The position numbers and the translations under genes are program-made. Source: Candidatus Aminicenantota bacterium (GTDB lineage Bacteria; Acidobacteriota; Aminicenantia; UBA2199). From it: a stretch of DNA of 6,919 nt. The stretch covers positions 1 to 6,919 of the forward strand of contig JAHELQ010000040.1 of the NCBI GenBank assembly GCA_024644125.1, given 5' to 3'. The notes beneath the pieces are model-generated. The model saw nothing but the letters and a program-made list of their open reading frames with translations, had not been told where the DNA came from and ran no database searches. Of this stretch, positions 1 to 5,408 are shown piece by piece. The stretch's first letter is position 1; the number at the start of each line of letters is the position of its first letter.

Positions 1-375
1 ATCGCTCCCGGGTACGACCATATTACATCCGCCATTGGTGGAGCTATCGCCGCTACCGCAGGCGCCGACTTTCTCTGCTATGTCACCCCGTCCGAACACC
101 TTGGCTTGCCCAATGACGAAGATGTGAAAGCCGGCATCATCGCATCCAGAATCGCCGCTCATGTGGCGGATATCGGCAAGAAAATCCCCGGTAGTATGGA
201 ACCCGACAACCGGATGGCGGAGGCGCGAAAGGATCTCGATTGGGAAGCGCAGGAGCGGATTTGTATTGATCCCCAAAAGTACAGGGAAATTCGCCACGAA
301 AGGCGGAGTAGTACCGATGCTTGTTCGATGTGCGGGGAATTATGTGTGTACAAAATTCTTAAAGATAAATTGTAA
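1..375 (+). CDS. thiC: Phosphomethylpyrimidine synthase ThiC, C-terminal part (5' end outside window)
   Basis: ThiC is the radical-SAM enzyme that converts aminoimidazole ribotide to hydroxymethylpyrimidine phosphate in cytosolic thiamine biosynthesis. The reading frame is open from base 1 and gives the last 124 residues. Family landmarks are plain: IAPGYDHITSAIGG at the start of the fragment, then CYVTPSEHLGLPN, then DVKAGIIASRIAAHVADI, and near the end the iron-sulfur cysteine motif CSMCGELC (Cys codons at 322, 331 and 343). The protein stops nine residues after that motif, without the longer tail of E. coli ThiC. The cysteine spacing here is CX2CX3C, against CX2CX4C (CSMCGPKFC) in E. coli, as recalled from the family; this probably marks a short-form ThiC subgroup and not a defect. 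The next gene starts 6 nt after the stop, so thiC is probably the upstream member of a long transcription unit. Its start and any TPP riboswitch lie outside the window. Confidence 0.97.
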   Translation: MAPGYDHITSAIGGAIAATAGADFLCYVTPSEHLGLPNDEDVKAGIIASRIAAHVADIGKKIPGSMEPDNRMAEARKDLDWEAQERICIDPQKYREIRHERRSSTDACSMCGELCVYKILKDKL

Positions 376-381
376 GCGACG

Positions 382-1242
382 ATGCAGGAGTTACATTACA
401 CTTTTTTCGGGTGCCGCGGCAGTCACCCCGTGTCCAGTAAGCGGGTGATGAAATATGGAGGGAATACCTCGTGCTTGCTATGTGAAGCCGGAGATCATCT
501 CGTGCTTCTGGATGCCGGAACAGGCATTGTCGCCGCCGGCGAGTATCTAAAAGAAAAGGCAAATGGTTCCGGGAAAATTTCCATTTTTCTCACCCACCTT
601 CACCTGGATCATATCATGGGGCTCCCATTCTTTCATCCGGTTTTCGACCGGGATTACACCATCGACATTTATTGCCCGAAGGACGAAAAAGTCTCGCTGC
701 AAGAAGCTATTTACAGGTTGTTCCACCATCCCTATTCTCCAATCGGAGACGACGGCATTAAAGCGACGATTCGTCTCGTTGAGTTGCCGGCGGATTGTTT
801 CCGGCAGGAATCATTCAAAATTGGGGGGGATTTGGAGATTCGTTTTATCAAGGAGCATTCTCATCCGAAGCATGGAGTATTTATATATAGGATCAGTACT
901 GGTGGCAATAACCTTGTTTTTGCCACAGATGTCGAATCCCCAGATGGATTTGGGCCGGATGTTCTAGAATTCATCAAGGGTGCGGATGTGTTGATTCATG
1001 ACTCGCAGTATTTTGACGCCGACTATTTCGGAACCGGTTTCCCAAAAAAGGGTTTTGGTCACAGTACCGCTTCAATGGCGGTGAAAAATGCCATTGAGAG
1101 TGAAGCCAGGAAATTATTTCTTTTTCATTACGATCCCGATTATTCCGATTCCGACCTGGAAGAGATGCTAGGGATTGCACGGAAATCGTTTCGCGAAACT
1201 TTTCTTTCGGAAGAATTAAAAAAATTCATTTTAAGGAGTTAA
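382..1242 (+). CDS. MBL-fold metallo-hydrolase (PhnP/class-III cAMP-phosphodiesterase-like group)
   Basis: This 286-aa protein is a complete metallo-beta-lactamase-fold hydrolase. It opens with the subfamily signature FFGCRGSHPVSS (residues 8-19) and KYGGNTSC (24-31), then LDAGTGI (43-49). The metal-binding HxHxDH motif is THLHLDH (71-77; H72, H74, D76, H77). Further candidate ligands are H161 in the HPKHG segment, D183 in FATD, and H249 in LFHYDPDYSD; HD at 206-207 and HS at 227-228 are other conserved-looking positions. There is no signal peptide, so it should be cytosolic with two metal ions. Members are usually annotated only as MBL-fold hydrolases or, by similarity, phosphodiesterases; the substrate cannot be read from the sequence. 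The ATG at 382 fits the family's N-terminus but has only a weak ribosome site, which suggests coupling to thiC 6 nt upstream. yebC follows after 2 nt. Fold assignment is firm and substrate unknown. Confidence 0.9.
   Translation: MQELHYTFFGCRGSHPVSSKRVMKYGGNTSCLLCEAGDHLVLLDAGTGIVAAGEYLKEKANGSGKISIFLTHLHLDHIMGLPFFHPVFDRDYTIDIYCPKDEKVSLQEAIYRLFHHPYSPIGDDGIKATIRLVELPADCFRQESFKIGGDLEIRFIKEHSHPKHGVFIYRISTGGNNLVFATDVESPDGFGPDVLEFIKGADVLIHDSQYFDADYFGTGFPKKGFGHSTASMAVKNAIESEARKLFLFHYDPDYSDSDLEEMLGIARKSFRETFLSEELKKFILRS
1233..1238 (+). promoter_or_regulatory. Shine-Dalgarno site of yebC
   Basis: AAGGAG lies 6 nt upstream of the yebC ATG, inside the last codons of the metallo-hydrolase gene. It is the only strong ribosome-binding site in the thiC-to-ruvB run. 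This suggests that yebC is translated efficiently and independently, while the downstream ruv genes rely more on coupling. Confidence 0.85.
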
Positions 1243-1244
1243 CG

Positions 1245-1997
1245 ATGTCAGGTCATTCTAAATGGCATTCTATCAAGCATAAAAAGGCTGCAGCCGATGC
1301 CAAAAGAGGTAAGATATTTACCAAATATATCAAAGAAATCACCATTGCCGCCAGGTTGGGCGGAAGCGATGTGGAGGCCAATCCTCGCCTCAGGCATGCA
1401 ATAGACGGGGCCCGCGGCGTCAATATGCCCGCCGACAATATCAAGAAAGCAGTAATGAGAGGCACCGGTGAACTGGAAGGGGTTAATTACGAGGAGATCT
1501 CCTACGAGGGGTATGGGCCAGGTGGCGCAGCAATTATCGTGGAAACCCTGACCGATAACAAGAACCGAACTGTGTCAGAAGTGAGGCACACCTTCGACAA
1601 ATACGGCGGACGTATGGGAGAGCAGGGATGCGTTGGCTGGATGTTTGCCCGCAAAGGCCTGATTCTGGTCAGCAAGGATGCCATCGGTGAGGATGAACTC
1701 CTGGAATTGGTTTTGGAAAATGGCGCGGAGGATATGAAGGTGGAAGATGAGGCGTATGAAGTCACCACTGATATCAAGGATTTCCATATTGTATTGACCG
1801 CCATCAAAGAGAAAAACATCGAGGTGGTCTCCGGCGAATTGTCCATGATTCCCTCGACATTGGTGAAACTGGAAGGGAAACAAGCCCAGCAGATGCTCAA
1901 GTTGTCAGATAAACTCGAAGATCTGGATGACACCCAGAATGTCTGGTCCAATTTCGACATATCCGAAGAAGAAGTAGAAACGTACGAAAATTCTTAA
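1245..1997 (+). CDS. yebC: YebC/TACO1-family translation or regulatory factor
   Basis: This 250-aa protein is a full-length YebC family member, of normal size. The N-terminus MSGHSKWHSIKHKKAAADAK is the hallmark of the family. Other conserved blocks are NMPADNIKKAV (60-70), YEGYGPGG (87-94), TDNKNRT (103-109), GCVGWMF (128-134) and the C-terminal DDTQNVWSNFDI (228-239). The protein is cytosolic. The family was long labelled a probable transcriptional regulator, and some members were reported to control genes. More recent work on YebC and mitochondrial TACO1 points to relief of ribosome stalling at proline-rich stretches; which role applies here is not visible from sequence. The start is fixed by the family N-terminus and by AAGGAG 6 nt upstream. 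Its TAA stop shares one base with the ruvC ATG (TAATG), a typical translational-coupling junction. yebC directly upstream of ruvC is a widely conserved arrangement. Confidence 0.98.
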   Translation: MSGHSKWHSIKHKKAAADAKRGKIFTKYIKEITIAARLGGSDVEANPRLRHAIDGARGVNMPADNIKKAVMRGTGELEGVNYEEISYEGYGPGGAAIIVETLTDNKNRTVSEVRHTFDKYGGRMGEQGCVGWMFARKGLILVSKDAIGEDELLELVLENGAEDMKVEDEAYEVTTDIKDFHIVLTAIKEKNIEVVSGELSMIPSTLVKLEGKQAQQMLKLSDKLEDLDDTQNVWSNFDISEEEVETYENS

Positions 1998-2494
1998 TGG
2001 TGATTGTCGGCTTCGATCCGGGATCGATCAGCTTTGGTGTCGGTTTGTTGAAGGTGGATAAAGGAAAGATTCATTTTCTCCATTCCGAGGAAATCAAGCT
2101 GAATCAGGTGGATTTTTATCTCAAGATGGAATGCCTCTGGAGGCGGTTGGGGGATATTTACAGTGGCTACGCCATTGACCGGGCCGCTATCGAGGAGGGC
2201 TTCCTGGGAAAAAATCCAAATTCCATGAATATTGTCGCCCGGGTGCGGGGAGTTGTTTTGGGTTCATTGATTCATCAGCAAATCCCCCTGGGAACCTATT
2301 CCCCCCGGGAGGTGAAGTTGGCCATCACCGGAAACGGAAATGCAGCTAAGTCCCAGGTTTTGCGGATGATTCAGATTCTTCTGGATATCAAACAAAAGAA
2401 CCTGGGCAACGACGAGAGTGATGCGTTGGCAGTGGCCTATTGCCACGCCCTTCACATGAATCACAAACACAAACGAAATGATATCAGCCATTAA
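1997..2494 (+). CDS. ruvC: Holliday junction resolvase RuvC
   Basis: RuvC is the dimeric endonuclease that cuts four-way DNA junctions after RuvAB branch migration, using divalent metal ions. This 165-aa protein is slightly shorter than E. coli RuvC (173 aa) but looks complete. The four acidic catalytic residues are present: D7 in GFDPGS, E66 in AIEEGF, and D139 and D142 in NDESDALAVAY. F69, the aromatic residue next to the active site, is also kept, and the basic YSPREVK block (101-107) and KSQV (118-121) match the family. The segment after the first aspartate (SISFGVGLL) is more divergent than usual, and the central QARG is ARVRG here. The ATG overlaps the yebC stop by one base, with no clear Shine-Dalgarno, so translation is probably coupled. 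The 3' end overlaps ruvA by 17 nt. Confidence 0.97.
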   Translation: MVIVGFDPGSISFGVGLLKVDKGKIHFLHSEEIKLNQVDFYLKMECLWRRLGDIYSGYAIDRAAIEEGFLGKNPNSMNIVARVRGVVLGSLIHQQIPLGTYSPREVKLAITGNGNAAKSQVLRMIQILLDIKQKNLGNDESDALAVAYCHALHMNHKHKRNDISH

Positions 2495-3065
2495 AGGAAA
2501 ATTGTTCGAGGCATTGCCGGGAGAAACCCATGTCGATACCGGTTCCGGTTGGATTGTAAAGGTGCTGACTCCCGTGGCGAGTTATGCCCGCATCAAGCAG
2601 CACGAAGAGGTGTTGCTCTTTACTGTGTACCGTCAAAAAGACGACGAGGTCTTCCTCTATGGTTTTTTGTCAAAAAAAGAGCGGAAACTCTTCGAAAAAA
2701 TGATCGCCATTTCGGGAATCGGCGGTAAAACCGCATTGGCTTTCATTTCCGCTTTCTCGATCGAAGATTTTGCCAGAGCTGTCAATGACGGCGATGTGTC
2801 TAGATTGAGCTCTGTGCCTGGGATTGGAAAAAAAACAGCCCAGCGATTGGTGCTCGAGCTCACCGGAAAACTCGAATTCGATGAAGACCATGAACCGGAA
2901 GGATTGGTAGTGATGCGAAGCGATCTCGAATCCGGGCTCGAAAACCTTGGATATCCCACGAAAATAGTACGCGATATCGTAACTGGAGTCTTAAAAGAGA
3001 TGCCGGACGAGACCTCCTTCGAAGCGCTATTCAAGATGGCGATCAAACAAATAAGCAAACGATGA
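2478..3065 (+). CDS. ruvA: Holliday junction branch-migration protein RuvA
   Basis: RuvA forms tetramers that bind four-way junctions and load the RuvB motor. The 195-aa product has the usual three-part layout. An N-terminal OB-fold (about 1-63) begins MISAIKGKLF, the standard RuvA start. Two helix-hairpin-helix DNA-binding motifs follow, around ISGIGGKTAL (78-87) and VPGIGKKTAQRL (113-124). After a short acidic, variable linker (about 133-147) comes the small C-terminal RuvB-contact domain (about 148-195), with LGYPTKIVRDIV. Length is normal for the family (about 190-205 aa). The start lies inside ruvC, overlapping it by 17 nt, and the stop overlaps the ruvB start as ATGA, so the three proteins are probably made in a coordinated ratio. 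No LexA-like operator was seen upstream of this gene or of yebC. Confidence 0.98.
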   Translation: MISAIKGKLFEALPGETHVDTGSGWIVKVLTPVASYARIKQHEEVLLFTVYRQKDDEVFLYGFLSKKERKLFEKMIAISGIGGKTALAFISAFSIEDFARAVNDGDVSRLSSVPGIGKKTAQRLVLELTGKLEFDEDHEPEGLVVMRSDLESGLENLGYPTKIVRDIVTGVLKEMPDETSFEALFKMAIKQISKR

Positions 3066-4090
3066 CGATACGCCCTGAAGAATACACCGATGTGGAAATC
3101 AAGGACCGCGACGAACAGGCCTTCGAGCAAAACCTGAGACCCGGTCTTATCCGAGAATTTATCGGCCAATCGAAAAAAATAGAGAATATAAAGACGTATA
3201 TTCAGGGCGCCAAACATCGGGGCGAAGCCCTCGATCACGTGTTGTTCTACGGTCCTCCAGGCCTGGGGAAAACCACTCTGGCAAACATTATCGCGGTGGA
3301 AATGGGAGTGGCGATCCATCATACCTCGGGCCCGGTTCTCGATAAGAAGGGCGATCTCACAGCAATTTTGACCGATATCGAGCCCTACGATGTATTGTTC
3401 ATCGATGAAATCCACCGTATGAAAACTGCGATGGAGGAGATTCTCTACAAATCAATGGAGGATTTTCAGATCGATGTCATCATCGGCCAGGGGGTGGGAG
3501 CCAGGAGTATTTCCATCGACATCAATCCCTTCACGCTGGTGGGAGCGACCACTCGCGCCGGTTTGTTATCCTCGCCGTTGAGAGACCGTTTTGGTATCAT
3601 GATTCACATGGATTTTTATTCAGTGGAGGAGTTGACGCAGGTGTTGCATCGCAGCGCCGGCATTATGAAGGTGAAAATCTCTATCGAAGCGGCCTCTGAA
3701 ATCGCCCGCCGTTCCAGGGGCACTCCGCGTATCGCCAATAAATTGCTGCGGCGAGTCCGGGATTTTGCCCAGGTTAAAGGGGAGGGGATCATCGACACCC
3801 GCATCGCGGCGTTGGCGTTCGATGCGCTGGAGGTGGACGAAGCCGGATTCGACGAGATCGACCGGAAGATCCTTCTCACCATCATCGAAAAGTTCAGCGG
3901 CGGTCCGGTTGGATTGTCTACCCTCTCCACTGCCGTGCAAGAAGAAAAAGACACTATCGAAGATGTGTACGAGCCCTTTTTGGTGCAGCAGGGATATTTG
4001 AAGATCACCTCCCGCGGACGCGTCGCCACGGAATTGGCGTTGGCGTATTTTTCCAAAGAGATTGAAAACGGGCAGCGCTCGTTGTTTTAG
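3062..4090 (+). CDS. ruvB: Holliday junction branch-migration ATPase RuvB
   Basis: RuvB is the hexameric AAA+ motor that pulls DNA through the RuvA-bound junction. The 342-aa protein is full length. The N-terminal segment LRPGLIREFIGQ (25-36) is family-typical. Walker A is GPPGLGKT (64-71), Walker B is LFIDEIHR (112-119), and sensor 1 is GATTRAG (161-167). LRDRFG (173-178) holds the arginine-finger region, and RGTPRIAN (219-226) is the sensor 2 segment. The C-terminal winged helix (about 265-335) is marked by GGPVGLSTLS and QQGYLKITSRGR; the usual TPRGR is TSRGR here. The start ATG overlaps the ruvA stop by 4 nt. The stop TAG overlaps the stop of the convergent lipoprotein gene, and no terminator fits between them. 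Confidence 0.99.
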   Translation: MTIRPEEYTDVEIKDRDEQAFEQNLRPGLIREFIGQSKKIENIKTYIQGAKHRGEALDHVLFYGPPGLGKTTLANIIAVEMGVAIHHTSGPVLDKKGDLTAILTDIEPYDVLFIDEIHRMKTAMEEILYKSMEDFQIDVIIGQGVGARSISIDINPFTLVGATTRAGLLSSPLRDRFGIMIHMDFYSVEELTQVLHRSAGIMKVKISIEAASEIARRSRGTPRIANKLLRRVRDFAQVKGEGIIDTRIAALAFDALEVDEAGFDEIDRKILLTIIEKFSGGPVGLSTLSTAVQEEKDTIEDVYEPFLVQQGYLKITSRGRVATELALAYFSKEIENGQRSLF

Positions 4091-4524
4091 TTAGCCGCCA
4101 ACGCGACGGTCTCAGGGCCGTAAATATGCCGGATATGGCATTGGCAATCGTCGGTGTTGAAGAGATATTCCTCGGTTTGAGTCCTGAAGCCCGGTGCCGA
4201 GAAGCGCGCGATGATCGTTTCCCCGTTTTCGTCCAGTGATTTACGGTACGTATCGCTCAAGATGCAATAGCGCCCTTTATCCCGGTTGTGTATGGCGGAG
4301 CAATCCACGACTTCCCCGGTGCCCTCGAACCAGACTTCGACCTCTGCATTGGTGATTGGAAGTCCGGCTGCGTCCGTTACCGTTACCTGGTAAGAAATAA
4401 ACACTTCCGTGCACATGCAGTCTTTTTCGGCGCAATTGCACGCGCATCCGCCCCAAAAGGCGCTCGCCGCCAAAACCACAATCAAAATCAACCGGATTCC
4501 GGAAACCATTTTATGGGTAGTCAT
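4087..4524 (-). CDS. Cysteine-rich probable lipoprotein with carboxypeptidase-regulatory-like domain
   Basis: I do not recognise a named gene. The 145-aa product has a basic N-terminus, a hydrophobic stretch (about residues 10-25, IRLILIVVLAASAF) and then WGGC with C27. This looks like a lipoprotein signal, but tryptophan at -3 is atypical, so a plain exported protein is possible. Next comes a tight cysteine cluster, CACNC (27-31) and CMC (36-38). A beta-sandwich segment follows: VTVTDAAGLPITNAEVEVWF (47-66) and, later, DENGETIIARFSAPGF (98-113), which resemble CarboxypepD_reg/transthyretin-like modules. C75, C87 and CQC (127-129) bring the total to nine cysteines, suggesting disulfides or metal binding outside the cytoplasm. 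An upstream in-frame ATG at 4569 exists, but the start at 4524 is preferred because GAGGAG lies 7 nt before it, a promoter sits just upstream, and the extra 15 residues would precede the signal. It runs convergent to ruvB. Function unknown. Confidence 0.75.
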   Translation of the reverse strand: MTTHKMVSGIRLILIVVLAASAFWGGCACNCAEKDCMCTEVFISYQVTVTDAAGLPITNAEVEVWFEGTGEVVDCSAIHNRDKGRYCILSDTYRKSLDENGETIIARFSAPGFRTQTEEYLFNTDDCQCHIRHIYGPETVALAAN

Positions 4525-4531
4525 CGATTGT

Positions 4532-4537
4532 CTCCTC
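4532..4537 (-). promoter_or_regulatory. Shine-Dalgarno site of the cysteine-rich lipoprotein gene
   Basis: On the minus strand GAGGAG stands 7 nt before the ATG at 4524. This decides the start against the longer frame beginning at 4569. Confidence 0.8.
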
Positions 4538-4546
4538 GCTTCCAGA

Positions 4547-4574
4547 ATTATACACGACTGCTTCCTCAAATCAA
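4547..4574 (-). promoter_or_regulatory. Sigma70-type promoter of the cysteine-rich lipoprotein gene
   Basis: Read on the minus strand, TTGATT (4574-4569), a 16-nt spacer and a perfect TATAAT (4552-4547) form a good housekeeping promoter. Transcription would start near 4540, giving a leader of about 15 nt that contains the GAGGAG ribosome site. It also places the ATG at 4569 upstream of the transcript. Confidence 0.7.
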
Positions 4575-4637
4575 GTCAAACAATGTGAAAATTTGCTGCA
4601 CGCGACGGCGTTCAGCGTTTTTGTCGATTTCCGAACG

Positions 4638-4666
4638 TTGCGGTTTGGTTCATACTGGTGTATTAT
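4638..4666 (+). promoter_or_regulatory. Promoter of the LRV-like gene, very close to its ATG
   Basis: TTGCGG (4638-4643), a 17-nt spacer and TATTAT (4661-4666) match sigma70 boxes moderately in the -35 and 5/6 in the -10. The -10 ends 8 nt before the ATG at 4675, so transcription should begin at or 1-2 nt before the start codon. The nearby AGGAA (4668-4672) is only 2 nt from the ATG, too close for a Shine-Dalgarno, and would not be transcribed. Confidence 0.5.
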
Positions 4667-4674
4667 TAGGAACC

Positions 4675-5328
4675 ATGAACGAAAGCGAATTGGATGTCCT
4701 GAGACGAATCAATTTCGGTACATTATCTGGCGAAGAATTAGTCGCCATTTATCATGATTATGCCAATAGTTATCGGGTTCATCTCAATTTGATCCAGCAT
4801 CCTCGATTCCCTGTCAAATATTCTATGGGTATTGTCTCTAAAATTTTTCCGCCGGATCTGGTAAGAGTCGCCAAAAACAAGCGCACCAATCCTTTTGTCC
4901 GCAAAAAAGCCGAACTAGAATTCAGCAACCGGTATTTGAAATTGGCTCTGGGAGAGAAACTGTCATTGATGAAAATCGCGCCCCTGTCGTTGCTGGAATA
5001 TTTTGTGGCGGAACAGGACAGTCGAATTCTATCGGTGATATTCCAGAATCCTTATTGTACCGAAGAGCTCATCATCAAGTTCGTCAACCGCCCGCAAAGC
5101 CGGATAACGGTTTATCAGGCCCTGGATACCACGTTCTGGCATCGCCGTCGTCCGATTGCCTTCGCCATTAGTAGAGACCCTGAAGCCCCAATTAAAATGA
5201 TGCTGAAGATCATTCCATTTCTTGGAATCGCCCGGTTGCGGGATTTGTACCTTGACGAAAATGTGCACCGCTCAGTGAGGGATAGTATCATCGAATACAT
5301 GCGTTCACGCCAGAAACACGGATATTAG
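4675..5328 (+). CDS. Unknown protein with LRV/HEAT-like helical repeats and an internal duplication
   Basis: This 217-aa, mostly helical and basic protein has no signal peptide or membrane segment and should be cytosolic. It contains leucine-rich-repeat-variant-like units: QHPRFPVKYS (41-50), QNPYCTEELI (124-133) and RDPEAPIKMM (167-176), each resembling the NPxTPxxLL repeat core. The first and third belong to ~50-residue modules (about 37-86 and 163-212) that align without gaps at an offset of 126 residues. The general look matches uncharacterised bacterial proteins annotated as hypothetical or LRV/HEAT-like, probably a protein-interaction scaffold. The frame stays open upstream to 4288, but that part lies antisense to the lipoprotein gene. 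The ATG at 4675 fits the promoter directly before it and the acidic start MNESELDVLRR. Codon use resembles its neighbours. A link to the downstream pilus-type ATPase is only suggested by proximity. Confidence 0.75.
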   Translation: MNESELDVLRRINFGTLSGEELVAIYHDYANSYRVHLNLIQHPRFPVKYSMGIVSKIFPPDLVRVAKNKRTNPFVRKKAELEFSNRYLKLALGEKLSLMKIAPLSLLEYFVAEQDSRILSVIFQNPYCTEELIIKFVNRPQSRITVYQALDTTFWHRRRPIAFAISRDPEAPIKMMLKIIPFLGIARLRDLYLDENVHRSVRDSIIEYMRSRQKHGY

Positions 5329-5370
5329 ATCATATTTTAGCGGAAATTTGATGAAATCCGTTGATTTTTA

Positions 5371-5400
5371 TTGACAATGCAAACGATAGTATTGTATGAT
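5371..5400 (+). promoter_or_regulatory. Near-consensus promoter of the outer-membrane barrel gene
   Basis: A perfect TTGACA (5371-5376), an 18-nt spacer and TATGAT (5395-5400, 5/6 match) sit in the A+T-rich 80-nt gap after the LRV-like gene. The -10 ends 8 nt before the ATG at 5409. The intervening ACTTTCTT has no Shine-Dalgarno, so a leaderless or nearly leaderless mRNA is predicted. Confidence 0.75.
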
Positions 5401-5408
5401 ACTTTCTT

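Noticed and set aside
785..806. Inverted repeat TGCCGG/CCGGCA with a 10-nt loop in the MBL hydrolase gene.
   Set aside because: It is mid-gene, short and without a T-tract or conserved context; treated as chance.
1200..1245. Possible LexA/SOS operator before yebC-ruvCAB (GAATT-N5-AATTC at 1213-1227).
   Set aside because: It does not match the known LexA box types (CTGT-N8-ACAG, GAAC-N4-GTTC, GTTC-N7-GTTC) and lies within coding sequence; an A+T-rich chance palindrome is more likely.
2013..2027. 15-nt near-perfect palindrome (TCGATCC-G-GGATCGA) at the start of ruvC.
   Set aside because: It encodes the conserved catalytic FDPGS region, and a one-base centre makes a poor RNA hairpin; no matching copy was seen elsewhere.
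2672..2835. A7 (2672-2678) and A8 (2828-2835) runs in ruvA as possible slippage or programmed frameshift sites.
   Set aside because: They encode ordinary lysine pairs in conserved positions. Similar runs occur in other genes here (A8 at 6714-6721, A7 near 6424), so they reflect general A-rich lysine codon use.
2657..3415. Long minus-strand open frame of 252 codons across ruvA and ruvB.
   Set aside because: It is fully antisense to two conserved genes, shows no recognisable domain, and has no ribosome site; it is a codon-bias shadow.
2544..3917. Shared 14-mer TCCGGTTGGATTGT in ruvA (2544-2557) and ruvB (3904-3917).
   Set aside because: It is read in different frames in the two genes and is short enough to arise by chance; no further copy was noticed.
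4288..4674. In-frame + strand extension upstream of the LRV-like gene (an open frame of 129 extra codons).
   Set aside because: It lies mostly antisense to the lipoprotein gene, has low-complexity non-globular content unlike the rest, and a promoter sits immediately before the ATG at 4675.
5341..5370. Possible intrinsic terminator after the LRV-like gene (CGG/CCG with ATTT/AAAT stem, then a T-rich stretch).
   Set aside because: The stem is short and bulged, and the T-stretch is interrupted and merges with the -35 box of the next promoter.
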